From an uncultured Mucilaginibacter sp. (GTDB taxonomy: Bacteria > Bacteroidota > Bacteroidia > Sphingobacteriales > Sphingobacteriaceae), in contig CAIPPO010000093.1 of NCBI GenBank assembly GCA_903866915.1, forward strand, positions 1-54,483: 54,483 nt of DNA, read 5' to 3'. Every line of letters begins with the position of its first letter. Position 1 is the stretch's first letter. The notes beneath the pieces were generated by a model. That model had not been told where the DNA came from. It ran no database searches and was given only the letters and a program-made list of their open reading frames with translations. Of the stretch, positions 26,440 to 35,575 are shown piece after piece. Made by a program: the position numbers and the translations under genes.

Positions 26440-27807
26440 TTATTTAGAATCAATGAAAGCTTCAGCCTGAACGAGCAACACATCGTCAGTAATTTTTTCT
26501 TTATGCTTACCCATAAGCAGGAAGAGAACAAGCGCGACAGATAAACCGCCGAAAAAATAAAGGCTCAGCACGAAGTTGAAATAAATGATTGCAAAAAGGC
26601 AAATGCAACATAACAGCAGTGCAATACCTGGAAAATAAGGGTAAAAAGGGGAAATAAATGGTCTTTCGAGTTGAGGTTCTTTTCTACGGAGAATAAATAA
26701 ACTTAACATACTGACGATATACATTGATACAGCGCCCATTACGGAAATAATGATGACTTTATCGGTTATATGTTTAAAAGGTATACCGAGCAGTAATATG
26801 GCTATGCTTACCAGACCGCCAAATATCAAGGCCAGGTGCGGTGTTTTGAACTTGTTATTTACTGCTGATAAGAACTTTGGCAAATAGCCGCTTCTCGACA
26901 TCGCAAAAACTTGTCGCGATGCCGCTAAAATAATGCCGTGAAAAGATGCAATCAATCCAAATAAACCGATGCCGGTAAAAACCTTGGTCAGGCTGCTGGT
27001 ATTACCTAAAACAATACTGATTGCTGCCGGCAATGGGTAATCGAGGTTACTTAATTTGCGCCAGTCTGTAATTCCCCCGGTAAGAATCATTACCCCCAAA
27101 GCAAGTATAACCAACGTAACTATACCATAGATATAACCCCGCGGAATATTCCTTTTGGGGTCTTTTACTTCTTCTGCCACCATTGCTACGCCTTCGATGG
27201 CCAGGTAAAACCAAATAGCATAGGGTAAAGCTGCAAAAACACCCGCCCAGCCAAAGGGCATTGGGTGAGCTAAATAATTACTCATTTTAAATCCCGGTCC
27301 TATTACACCCATAAAAAGCAATAATTCTGCAACTGCGAGCAAGGTTATGAATACCGAAAATGCTGCCGATTCTTTAATTCCAAGGATATTAATAATGACG
27401 AAAAGAATATTAAATGCTATTGCCGAGCCAACAACAGGAATAGCGGGATAAAGAAAATTAAAATAACTACCTAATGAAAATCCAATTGCAGGTGCTGCGA
27501 ATAAAAAGTCGATCAGCGTAGCGTACCCTGCAATCAAGCTTACGATGGGGCCCATGGCACGGTATGCATAGGCAAATGCACCACCTGCATGTGGTATTGA
27601 AGCGGTAAGTTCGGTATAGCTGAACACAAAGGTTATATACATAAGGGTAACTACCAGGGTAGCAATGAGCATTCCAATAGTACCGGCTACTGTCCAGCCA
27701 TTATTCCAGCCAAAATAAACACCGGAAATAACAAGGCCAACGGCAATAGCCCACAAGTGTATCGGTCTAAGAACTTTTTTTAGTTTTTCGGAGTCTTTAT
27801 CATTCAT
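26440..27807 (-). CDS. eat: Ethanolamine permease (APC superfamily)
   Basis: A 455-residue inner-membrane transporter with about twelve hydrophobic segments. The N-terminal GLVISGVYFGWNNGW helix is characteristic of ethanolamine permeases, and the amino-acid/polyamine/organocation fold continues through FVFSYTELTASIPHAGGAFAYA. Immediate coupling to eutB and eutC makes ethanolamine the obvious substrate. It is the first gene of the operon; the 145 bases upstream, shared with a divergent small gene, show no clear promoter box. Confidence 0.93.
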   Translation of the reverse strand: MNDKDSEKLKKVLRPIHLWAIAVGLVISGVYFGWNNGWTVAGTIGMLIATLVVTLMYITFVFSYTELTASIPHAGGAFAYAYRAMGPIVSLIAGYATLIDFLFAAPAIGFSLGSYFNFLYPAIPVVGSAIAFNILFVIINILGIKESAAFSVFITLLAVAELLLFMGVIGPGFKMSNYLAHPMPFGWAGVFAALPYAIWFYLAIEGVAMVAEEVKDPKRNIPRGYIYGIVTLVILALGVMILTGGITDWRKLSNLDYPLPAAISIVLGNTSSLTKVFTGIGLFGLIASFHGIILAASRQVFAMSRSGYLPKFLSAVNNKFKTPHLALIFGGLVSIAILLLGIPFKHITDKVIIISVMGAVSMYIVSMLSLFILRRKEPQLERPFISPFYPYFPGIALLLCCICLFAIIYFNFVLSLYFFGGLSVALVLFLLMGKHKEKITDDVLLVQAEAFIDSK

Positions 27808-27952
27808 TCTTTTAACAGCGAACTATTGCCTTTCAAAATACCAAAAACGCTCGTTAATTCAAAATTGCTAATATTATTAAATTGTAAATTGACAAAAGCG
27901 CTAAACAATTAAAGAATAAAGCTGTTGCTGTTTAAATAGTAAATTCAAATTT

Positions 27953-28234
27953 ATGCTAAGAATAACAATACCTTCGAATGATGCCGGTGGATTCGATTTT
28001 AATTTAATCCAATCAATGGATATTCCTAAACCGGTCAACGGTATTAATGAAGAGGAAGACAGTAGCGCAGTTATGGCATTTAATGATGAAGAGGATGCCA
28101 TTGATTACAGCTTCCTGCTTAGAAAATTTGCAGCTAATCAAGAAGAGAAAAATTCAGTTAAATATGCTGTTACGCAATGCATCATACAAGCTATTACAGC
28201 CGACGCCTTTGTCGTGGCATACAATAGCAACTGA
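27953..28234 (+). CDS. Small acidic protein of unknown function
   Basis: A 93-residue protein that I do not recognise. It opens MLRITIPSNDAGG, has an acidic middle (NEEEDSSAV, FNDEEDAIDY) and a more ordered end with KYAVTQCIIQAITADAFVVA. No signal peptide, membrane helix or metal motif is visible. Its stop lies one base before the stop of the convergent FabH-like gene. It could be a regulatory or binding protein; the frame is credible from its clean start and fit between neighbours, but it may be lineage-specific. Confidence 0.55.
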   Translation: MLRITIPSNDAGGFDFNLIQSMDIPKPVNGINEEEDSSAVMAFNDEEDAIDYSFLLRKFAANQEEKNSVKYAVTQCIIQAITADAFVVAYNSN

Positions 28235-29203
28235 TTAAACCTCTACGATAATACCCGAGAAAGTTAGTCCGCCACCAAATCCAAGCATCAAAATTTTATT
28301 CCCTGCTTTAATTTTTCCGGCTTTACGGGCGATGTCAAAGGCCAATGGTATTGATGCCGAGGAGGTATTTCCGAAATATTCGATGCTGCAAAGCATTTTT
28401 TCCAGCGGGTAATTGATCTCACCGGCAACACCTTCGATGATACGCATATTGGCACTATGAAGAATGACCCAGTCCAGGTCGTCAAGTGTCATGTTATTTT
28501 TTGCAAGTAACTCTTTGATCTTTGTGCTAACTGTTTGTATGGCCCATTTAAATACAACTTTGCCATTCTGATGAATCTTACCGTTAGCTTCTATCTGTTC
28601 GCCGTTTACCTCAGTTCTGTGCTGCGATAAATACAGGTCCTTTCCGTGGCTGCCGTCAGACCCGGTTACTGCGTTTAAAAGCTGTGGATGATCTGAAGGT
28701 TCAACCAATGCAACACCAGCACCATCGCCGAATAAAATACAGGAAGTGCGATCAGAATAATCGGTAAACTTCGACAGCGTTTCTGCACCAAATACTAAAA
28801 CCTTTTTGTGTGTTCCCGCAGCTATGAGTCCTTTTGCTATCGTCAATCCGTAAACAAAACCTGCACAGGCAGCCATAATATCAATACAACCTGCGTTAGG
28901 TATTTTAAAAGCATTTTGTACCTGTGAAGCCATACTCGGCATCACCTGGTCGGCTGTAGTTGTACTTACGATGATGAAATCAACACCCTCAAGTGAAATG
29001 TTCTTGTTTTCAGCCAGCAAATTTTCTACTGCGCTTATACACAAATTACTGGTGTACTCATCTTTTTCTGAAAAACGTCGCTCGCGAATACCGGTACGAC
29101 TGATGATCCACTCATCATTGGTTTCGATAATTTTTTCAAAATAAGCGTTTGTTATTTTTTTTGATGGAGCATATACAGCGATAGCAGTTATTTTAGAATC
29201 CAT
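28235..29203 (-). CDS. 3-oxoacyl-ACP synthase III-like enzyme (FabHB type)
   Basis: A 322-residue thiolase-fold condensing enzyme. The catalytic triad is C113 in MAACAGF, H249 in VILHSANMRII and N279 in EYFGNTSSASIP. The His-Ser-Ala-Asn form instead of the common HQAN is shared with the FabHB/YhfB-like branch. The C-terminal GFGGGLTFSG loop is typical. It would join an acyl-CoA to malonyl-ACP, starting a fatty acid or a specialised acyl chain. It has no fatty-acid genes around it and follows the GH63 gene by 67 bases, so it may be a secondary copy with a special primer. Confidence 0.85.
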   Translation of the reverse strand: MDSKITAIAVYAPSKKITNAYFEKIIETNDEWIISRTGIRERRFSEKDEYTSNLCISAVENLLAENKNISLEGVDFIIVSTTTADQVMPSMASQVQNAFKIPNAGCIDIMAACAGFVYGLTIAKGLIAAGTHKKVLVFGAETLSKFTDYSDRTSCILFGDGAGVALVEPSDHPQLLNAVTGSDGSHGKDLYLSQHRTEVNGEQIEANGKIHQNGKVVFKWAIQTVSTKIKELLAKNNMTLDDLDWVILHSANMRIIEGVAGEINYPLEKMLCSIEYFGNTSSASIPLAFDIARKAGKIKAGNKILMLGFGGGLTFSGIIVEV

Positions 29204-29270
29204 TTGCTGAGCATGTGTTAGTACTAATCAAAGATAACAAGAGTTTGATTTGATTTAAGCCAAAGTGAAA

Positions 29271-31865
29271 TTAAAGTAAACAATTTGCGATTAAACCTGT
29301 CCATCCGGTTTGGTGCGAAGCACCCAAGCCACGGCCGGTATCACCATCAAAATATTCATGAAAAAGCACATGATCTTTAAAATTGGGATCGTTTTGTATC
29401 TTTTGATTTTCGCCAAAAACTGCACGACGACCAGTATCATCCTGCAGGAACAACTTTAACAAGCGGTAATACAATTCATCTGCTATCTCTTTTAAATTCA
29501 TGAAATTGCCTGAATTTGTTGGACATTCAATCTTATAGCTGTCGCCATAAAACTGGTAAAACTTATGTAAGCTATCTATGATCAGGTAATTCATCGGCAT
29601 CCAAACTGGTCCGCGCCAATTGCTGTTTCCACCAAACAGGCCGCTATCACTTTCTGCCGGAGTATATTTTATGCTAAAAACATGACCGTCTACTGCTATT
29701 TCGTAGGGGTTGGCCAGGTGATATTTCGAAAGCGCCCTGATACCATGCGGACTTAGGAATTCCGTTTCATCCAGCATACGCTTGAGCAATGCTTTCATAC
29801 GGTATCCTCGCAAAAGGCTGAGCAGGTGTTTTCCTTCGGCATTTTTTTCGTCCCATCTTGATACTAATTTTGCCAGATCCGGACGGTTATTTTCAAACCA
29901 TTTCATGCGTCCTTTAAAGATCGGGCTGTTAACAATATCATCGTCATCCAAAACTTCGGTTGCGAAAAGGGGAATTAATCCAACTATACTCCTAACCTTC
30001 ATTTTTTGTACGCTTCCATCCGGCGAACGTAGTTGATCATAAAAAAAGCCGTCTTCATCGTCCCATAAACCCTCATTATCGGATCCCATATTATCCATAG
30101 CACCAGCGATGTAAATAAAATGCTCGAAAAATTTAGAGGCTATATCAGCATAAGCATGGTCATAGGTAGTTAGTTCCGCAGCTATACGTACAAGATTAAG
30201 TGAGTACATAGCCATCCAACTCGTTCCGTCAGCCTGTTCCAGATGTTGTCCATTCGGCAACTGGGCATTACGATCGAATACACCGATATTGTCAAGGCCT
30301 AAAAAACCACCTTCGAAAATATTATTGCCCTGTTCATCTTTTCGGTTTACCCACCAGGTGAAATAAAGCATCAGTTTGTGAAATATCCTTTCCAGGAACA
30401 TTTGATCGCCTTTACCCCCATTTGCTTCTTTTTCACGTTTATAAATAGTCCAGGTTGCCATCGCTAATACTGGTGGGTTAACATCGCCGAAATCCCATTC
30501 ATAAGCCGGTATCGCTCCATTAGGGTGCATGTACCAGTCGCGGGTGAGCAGCAGGAGTTGTTTTTTTGCAAAATCCATATCAACGCTGGCCAGGGCCAGG
30601 CAGTGAAAAGATAAGTCCCAGGCGGCAAACCACGGATATTCCCATTTATCAGGCATCGATATAACATCCTGTGTATTTAAATGCATCCATTTGCTATTGC
30701 GGCCATTTAACCTTTCAGATGGTGGTTTTGGTAATGATGGGTCGCCATTGAGCCATTTGTGAATATCATAATGGTAGAATTGCTTACTCCATAACATACC
30801 TGCAAAGGCTTGCCTTTGAACCAGTCGGTGATCGTCATTAGTGATGTTCTTTTGTAAGTTATTATAAAAATCATCCGCTTCTACTTGCCGCGCTTTGAAT
30901 ATATTATCAAACTCGTCAAAAGCTTGTTTAGGATCGGGAGTTAGGCGTAATCGCAAGGTTATGCTTTGATTTGCCGGAACATTGATGTCGTAATTTACGC
31001 TTGCTTTGGTACCTGTTTTTTTAGGATTAACTGTTTCGGCACCATTAATCAGGTTATCGTTGATCCCATCTTTATAAAAAACTTTGCCATCATCATATTG
31101 ATAGAGACGCTTTGAATTGGTTTCGTTATCGCAAAAAAGACTGGCCGGAGTTCCTTCAGCTACTAACCATAATTGGCCCAGGTCGCGGTGGAAAATATCG
31201 ATTACACCAGGCGACTCTTCAGTCATCTGTGCTTTATAATCATCATAACCCCATGACCAGGTATTGCGGAACCAAACCGTAGGCAAAATATTTAATTGTG
31301 CCGGCTCATCGCCCCGGTTAAATACAGTGATTTTAATCAGTATATCATCCGGTGTGTTCTTTACATATTCAACAAACACATCGAAATACCTATTTTGATC
31401 GAACAAGCCTGTATCTATCAGTTCAAATTCCCTGTCCTGACGTGTCCTGCGTTTGTTTTCATCAACTAACCAACCATAGGGATATTCCTGCTGCGGGTAT
31501 TTATACAGCATTTTCATGTAGGAATGGGTTGGTGTACTATCGAGATAATAGTATAATTCTTTTACATCTTCACCATGATTACCTTCTGGATTTGACAAAC
31601 CAAATAATCGTTCCTTGATGATCGGATCCTTTTTGTTCCATAAAGCTATTGCAAAGCAAAGGAGCTGGCTTTCATCGCAAATGCCGGCGATACCTTCTTC
31701 ACTCCAGCGATAGGCTTTACTCCTGGCCATATCATGGGTAATATAGTTCCAGGCATCGCCATTTGCGCTGTAATCTTCGCGAACAGTACCCCACTGGCGG
31801 TCGCTGACATAAGGTCCCCATTTTTTCCAGTGATTACTCTTAAGACGTTCTTTTTCCTCTTCCAT
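29271..31865 (-). CDS. GH63-type glucosidase, cytoplasmic
   Basis: An 864-residue protein of the MGH1/GH63-like glucosidase group with an N-terminal beta domain and a C-terminal (alpha/alpha)6 barrel. It opens SNHWKKWGPYVSDRQWGTVREDYS; the barrel contains WEYPWFAAWDLSFH and, near the end, NSNWRGPVWMPMN and a final GLGASHQTGWTGL, all usual in the family. There is no signal peptide, so it likely acts in the cytoplasm on glucose-containing oligosaccharides or glycosides. Its ATG overlaps the M19 dipeptidase stop by one base (TAATG), implying coupling despite the apparently unrelated activity. Confidence 0.85.
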   Translation of the reverse strand: MEEEKERLKSNHWKKWGPYVSDRQWGTVREDYSANGDAWNYITHDMARSKAYRWSEEGIAGICDESQLLCFAIALWNKKDPIIKERLFGLSNPEGNHGEDVKELYYYLDSTPTHSYMKMLYKYPQQEYPYGWLVDENKRRTRQDREFELIDTGLFDQNRYFDVFVEYVKNTPDDILIKITVFNRGDEPAQLNILPTVWFRNTWSWGYDDYKAQMTEESPGVIDIFHRDLGQLWLVAEGTPASLFCDNETNSKRLYQYDDGKVFYKDGINDNLINGAETVNPKKTGTKASVNYDINVPANQSITLRLRLTPDPKQAFDEFDNIFKARQVEADDFYNNLQKNITNDDHRLVQRQAFAGMLWSKQFYHYDIHKWLNGDPSLPKPPSERLNGRNSKWMHLNTQDVISMPDKWEYPWFAAWDLSFHCLALASVDMDFAKKQLLLLTRDWYMHPNGAIPAYEWDFGDVNPPVLAMATWTIYKREKEANGGKGDQMFLERIFHKLMLYFTWWVNRKDEQGNNIFEGGFLGLDNIGVFDRNAQLPNGQHLEQADGTSWMAMYSLNLVRIAAELTTYDHAYADIASKFFEHFIYIAGAMDNMGSDNEGLWDDEDGFFYDQLRSPDGSVQKMKVRSIVGLIPLFATEVLDDDDIVNSPIFKGRMKWFENNRPDLAKLVSRWDEKNAEGKHLLSLLRGYRMKALLKRMLDETEFLSPHGIRALSKYHLANPYEIAVDGHVFSIKYTPAESDSGLFGGNSNWRGPVWMPMNYLIIDSLHKFYQFYGDSYKIECPTNSGNFMNLKEIADELYYRLLKLFLQDDTGRRAVFGENQKIQNDPNFKDHVLFHEYFDGDTGRGLGASHQTGWTGLIANCLL

Positions 31866-32935
31866 TAGCTTTTCCAGGCATTTTTTAAAAATCTCAACCA
31901 GTTGCCATGCATTAAATTTTCAATATCTTCTTCCCGATAGCCCCTTTTCTCCATTAGTGCGGTTATCTTTTGTAAGTCGGCTATTGTTTCCAGGTCGTAA
32001 GGGCATTGTTCGCGGCCAAATGCTCCGTCAAGATCAGAGCCTATACCAACGTGATGTGTATTTCCGGCTAACTGGCAAATGTGATCAATATGATCAATCA
32101 TCACCTCTAAGTTACAATTCATTTCGATGGGTTTTGATTTAAATCTAACCCAACCCGGCACCATCATCCAGGCATCAAGGGCAAGCCCGATCACCGCATC
32201 GCGTTCAATCAATGCTTTGATCATATCGTCGCTAAACTGGCGGTTGTGGTTTACCAGCGTCCGGCAATTATTATGGCTGGCCCATATTGATCCGCCATAA
32301 TTGTCAAGTGCCTGCCAAAATGCATCGTCGCATAAATGTGTTGCATCCAGAATAATACCCAAACGCTCCATTTCCTTCAACAACGCCAAGCCTTCCTGCC
32401 CCATTTTTCCGGTTGAATCGGTTCCATTAGCATATCGCCCAGGCCCGTAATGCGCCGGACCGATAGCTCGTAAACCATTATGATAGGCTTGTTCAAGATA
32501 TTGGGGTGTTATGATTGAATCAGCTCCCTCAAGACTTAATATATACCCGATAGGTTTTGTTTTACTTTTTTCGTTTTCCCATAAATTCAAATGTTTTTCA
32601 AGTGTTACCAGGTTATTGATCTGAACCATTTCGCCGGCATCCTCCATTGCCTTGTACCAGGCTAATTGTCCCTGCGTTTGTGCCCAGGCCTGCTCGGCTG
32701 AATGCCATCCAGGCAAAGGGTTTCCGGGTGCAACATAACGGGCTATCTGGGTTGCTACGACCAGACCAATATTCCCCCTTCGTAATTCAGGCAGCGATAC
32801 TGTTGCATTGCTGCGATCCGGTTTATCATTCATTCCCTGTTCGCTGTCGTTTATTTCTGTTATCGGTTTACGCAGGTCCCTATTCCATTCTAGGGCATTC
32901 ATACTTAAATCGAGGTGGGCGTCTATAGTGAACAT
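31865..32935 (-). CDS. Membrane dipeptidase family (peptidase M19)
   Basis: A 356-residue zinc dipeptidase. Metal ligands are visible at H7 and D9 (DAHLDL), E136 (LSLEGAD), H200 (LDATHLCD) and H221 (WASHNNCR), the last followed by the substrate arginine R225. The family cleaves dipeptides, often accepting a D-residue at the C-terminal side, and some members have other amidohydrolase roles. No signal peptide, so cytoplasmic. It sits between the D-amino-acid PLP enzyme (72 bases upstream) and the GH63 gene (one-base overlap). Confidence 0.9.
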   Translation of the reverse strand: MFTIDAHLDLSMNALEWNRDLRKPITEINDSEQGMNDKPDRSNATVSLPELRRGNIGLVVATQIARYVAPGNPLPGWHSAEQAWAQTQGQLAWYKAMEDAGEMVQINNLVTLEKHLNLWENEKSKTKPIGYILSLEGADSIITPQYLEQAYHNGLRAIGPAHYGPGRYANGTDSTGKMGQEGLALLKEMERLGIILDATHLCDDAFWQALDNYGGSIWASHNNCRTLVNHNRQFSDDMIKALIERDAVIGLALDAWMMVPGWVRFKSKPIEMNCNLEVMIDHIDHICQLAGNTHHVGIGSDLDGAFGREQCPYDLETIADLQKITALMEKRGYREEDIENLMHGNWLRFLKNAWKS

Positions 32936-32957
32936 GGTTGTTTTAGTTGTATCAGAT

Positions 32958-32977
32958 GTCCCGATAGCTCTCGGGAT
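32958..32977. repeat. Short palindrome (TCCCGATAGCTCTCGGGA)
   Basis: TCCCGA and TCGGGA form a 6-bp stem around TAGCTC in the gap between the PLP-enzyme and M19 genes. The sequence is one base from the symmetric CCCGATAGCTATCGGG, which I recall as a recurrent intergenic palindrome in Bacteroidota; that recollection is unchecked. Only this copy was noticed in the window. Confidence 0.5.
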
Positions 32978-33007
32978 TATATTGGTTAGTTAAGCTCAAT
33001 TAATCAA

Positions 33008-34114
33008 CTATATCGTAATCTTTCTATCACGGGCAATATTTGCCCATTCGCCGGTAATGATATTATCTTCGATAGTAATAGCGCGTTCATATAGTGCTAC
33101 GGTTGGGCAAACGTGATACGGAATACCATAAAGAATATCACCAATTTTAAATGGGTGATTTACTCCTGCCTCCAGTACCAAATGTTCTTCGCTATGCCCC
33201 ACTGGTATTAGCTCAGGCGCATTGATAAAATAAACACGTTTGTTAAGCTCATTCTCTGCCGATATCGATTTGTGGCCAAGGTCGATACATATCTTTGAGC
33301 TGTCTGGTAAAGAAATGACCCGTGAAATAACTAAAGCGGCCGGAACAAAAGGCTGTTCTTCGCAAACCAGACTATAACCCCTGTCCCAGTAAATAAAGGT
33401 TCCGGGACTGCATTCTATGGCATCACGTTTGGCATGAATTGGAAATGTGGGTGAACCACCAGCAACAATAATTGGTTCAGGAAAGCCCTTTTGCTTGATA
33501 GCCAGTTGCAAATCGCTTACCAATTTGAATGCGGTATTGCATTTTTGGGTTCTGTCAACGATATTTTTATCATGAATATGGCCATCATAAGCATGTATAC
33601 CCATCAGCGCTAACCCTTTTAGTTCTGCACACGATTGATAAAAATCAAGCGCGTGTTCTGGTGAGATACCAGTCCTGTTTTGCCCAATATTCAAATCAAT
33701 ATAAACCGGAATGATCATACCGGCATTTACAGCGACTTCAGCAATAGTTTTTGCTACGGTTAAATCATCGATGAGGCATGAATATTTTGTATCGGGATAA
33801 GTATTGATAAGGCTGATCAAACGTTGCAGTTTAGGTCCTACCGGTTGGTAGGCAAGTAACGCATCGGGTGCTTTGATCAATCCGAGTAATTCGGCTTCAG
33901 CAATGGTAGCACATTTAAATTTAGAGATTCCGGCTTCCAGCATCAGCCGGGTTGCTTCCTTGCTCTTATTGGTTTTTATATGCGGACGCAGTCGCGCAAC
34001 ATCGTTAACCATGCCTTTAAGCATAGCAATATTCTGTCTTATGCGATCTGGAAAAACCACAAGGACCGGGGTATCCAGAGCCGCAACTCCGTTAATTGTA
34101 TACCATGAAGTCAT
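33008..34114 (-). CDS. D-threonine aldolase / D-serine dehydratase-like PLP enzyme
   Basis: A 368-residue fold-III (alanine-racemase-like) PLP enzyme with a C-terminal D-serine-dehydratase-like domain. The PLP lysine is K47 in RPHIKTNKS and the barrel includes IGQNRTGI and GIHAYDGHIHD. The C-terminal metal site reads YHVCPTVALY with H334 and C336, the His-x-Cys pair of D-threonine aldolase and eukaryotic-type D-serine dehydratase. It acts on D-beta-hydroxy amino acids, giving either glycine plus aldehyde or a keto acid plus ammonia; sequence alone does not decide. It follows a RidA gene by 56 bases and precedes the M19 dipeptidase. Confidence 0.88.
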   Translation of the reverse strand: MTSWYTINGVAALDTPVLVVFPDRIRQNIAMLKGMVNDVARLRPHIKTNKSKEATRLMLEAGISKFKCATIAEAELLGLIKAPDALLAYQPVGPKLQRLISLINTYPDTKYSCLIDDLTVAKTIAEVAVNAGMIIPVYIDLNIGQNRTGISPEHALDFYQSCAELKGLALMGIHAYDGHIHDKNIVDRTQKCNTAFKLVSDLQLAIKQKGFPEPIIVAGGSPTFPIHAKRDAIECSPGTFIYWDRGYSLVCEEQPFVPAALVISRVISLPDSSKICIDLGHKSISAENELNKRVYFINAPELIPVGHSEEHLVLEAGVNHPFKIGDILYGIPYHVCPTVALYERAITIEDNIITGEWANIARDRKITI

Positions 34115-34170
34115 GCCGTCCGGGGTTGAATATCAAAGTAAAATATTATGTTCTATAAGCACCAATCCGT

Positions 34171-34635
34171 TTAAATTAACTCAAACATCGCTTCAATCTC
34201 TACGGGAATATTTCCTGGCAATGAACCCATGCCTACGGCACTTCGAACTCCAACGCCGTTGTCTTCGCCCCAAACTTCCCTGAACAATTCGCTGCAGCCA
34301 TTGATAATAAACGGATGCTTTTCGAAATTGGGCGTACAGTTTACCATTCCGAGTACTTTGATCACCCTTTTTATCTGATTGAACGAACCAAGGTTAGCTT
34401 TTATAGTTGATAGGATTGATAAACCAACCTGTCGGGCGGCAACCTTGCCTTCGTCCTCATTCATCGTATCACCAATTCGTCCAACGATGAGCGTTCCATC
34501 CTCACGTACAGTACCATGACCCGAAACATATAAGTATTTGCCGTCAATTAAATAGGGTTTGTACACGCCAAGTGGTTTAGGAGCTGGGGGTAATGTTAGC
34601 CCGAGGGCTGCAAATTTTTCGTCCGGTGTATTCAT
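34171..34635 (-). CDS. RidA-family enamine/imine deaminase
   Basis: A 154-residue YjgF/YER057c/UK114 protein of the longer subgroup that opens KFAALGLTLPPAPKPLG. The active-site arginine is R131 (GVGVRSAVGMGSLPG), followed by VEIEAMFEL. Such trimers hydrolyse reactive enamines and imines, such as 2-aminoacrylate, made by PLP dehydratases. Being first in a run with a D-serine dehydratase-like enzyme, it would plausibly clear that enzyme's product. Cytoplasmic, complete, no anomalies. Confidence 0.92.
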   Translation of the reverse strand: MNTPDEKFAALGLTLPPAPKPLGVYKPYLIDGKYLYVSGHGTVREDGTLIVGRIGDTMNEDEGKVAARQVGLSILSTIKANLGSFNQIKRVIKVLGMVNCTPNFEKHPFIINGCSELFREVWGEDNGVGVRSAVGMGSLPGNIPVEIEAMFELI

Positions 34636-34680
34636 TGTTTAAAACTAAAAAGATTTATTTATAGTCGTTGTGTAGGCCCT

Positions 34681-34714
34681 AAAATAAAAAAACCGGGGAT
34701 CTCATCCCCCGGTT
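34681..34714 (-). terminator. Terminator after the DoxX gene
   Basis: A GC-rich hairpin (AACCGGGG against CCCCGGTT, 8-base loop) at 34691-34714 is followed on the minus strand by a T-rich run. It lies 38 bases after the DoxX stop and separates that unit from the RidA operon. Confidence 0.85.
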
Positions 34715-34752
34715 CAACTAAATTAACTCAATCAATTGTGTATGTATTGGTT

Positions 34753-35559
34753 TTAAAATTTTAAACTGATGATGTTGTATCTTTTTTGATTAAAAGAATT
34801 CAAACTAATATTTGGTAATGCATAGTAAAGTGCCAGTAAAGCGCCATAACTTCCTCCCCTTTCAATCCATTCAAATAGTTCCCAATGCGGGTAGAATAGC
34901 TCACTGCATATTTTCCACACCAGGAAAACCAGAACCAATGACCGTATCGGTTTAATCAAAGTCAACATGGCAAACGAAATTTCTAAAATACCAACAAACA
35001 GAGCTACCCTATCCGGCCTTGAAAATCCAAGATTAGCGTATTGACTTATTAAACCTTGCTTTTCTATGATATTTAGCCATCCATGTCCGGCCAGCAAAAG
35101 GAATACGATTATCCTTAGGCACATTAACAGTTTAGGTGTCGTTATTTCGTTAGGGTTTGCCGGCAATTCAAGTTTATTAAACCATCGGCGTGGACCGTCC
35201 AGACGCACCTCGCACAAAATCAGCAAAGCAAGCGGCGCACCATAGTTTCCGGCACGCTCGATAAACTCTGCGAATGGTTCACCTGAGAGCGGACGACACA
35301 GCGCTGTTAAAGTTCCCCAGAGTACCAACCAACCTGCTATAGCGCGGATTGGGAAGAATATCAAAGAAATTCCTGCCAGAATATCCAGGGTTCCAACTAC
35401 CGGCATCAAATGAGTTCCGGCAATTGGCCCGATACCAAATACGGCAAAATAGTTAAGCCATATTTTTTTACCAATGATACCGAACGCACCATGACCAATA
35501 AAGCACATGGCCGATGCAAATCGAAGCGTGACGTATATGGTTTTGTTATTTGCGGACAT
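34753..35559 (-). CDS. DoxX-like membrane protein with two similar halves
   Basis: About 268 residues from the ATG at 35557-35559 (MSANNKTIYVTLRF); the longer frame would overlap the preceding gene by 26 bases and is rejected. Roughly eight hydrophobic segments indicate an integral inner-membrane protein. It resembles DoxX/thiosulfate:quinone oxidoreductase small-subunit-like proteins. The two halves look duplicated: FIERAGNYGAPLALL in the first and WIERGGSYGALLALY in the second, each at the end of a four-helix set. It follows the haloperoxidase-like gene by 16 bases, so it is probably cotranscribed. Role unknown. Confidence 0.75.
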   Translation of the reverse strand: MSANNKTIYVTLRFASAMCFIGHGAFGIIGKKIWLNYFAVFGIGPIAGTHLMPVVGTLDILAGISLIFFPIRAIAGWLVLWGTLTALCRPLSGEPFAEFIERAGNYGAPLALLILCEVRLDGPRRWFNKLELPANPNEITTPKLLMCLRIIVFLLLAGHGWLNIIEKQGLISQYANLGFSRPDRVALFVGILEISFAMLTLIKPIRSLVLVFLVWKICSELFYPHWELFEWIERGGSYGALLALYYALPNISLNSFNQKRYNIISLKF

Positions 35560-35575
35560 CGTACCAATTATGTTT

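Noticed and set aside
27808..27952. Possible cobalamin riboswitch before the ethanolamine operon
   Set aside because: Gap is too short and no B12-box-like sequence or conserved junction was seen.
29271..31865. Trehalase or other GH37 assignment for the 864-residue glucosidase
   Set aside because: Size, opening motif and C-terminal barrel motifs fit the GH63/MGH1-like group better, and no trehalase signature was seen.
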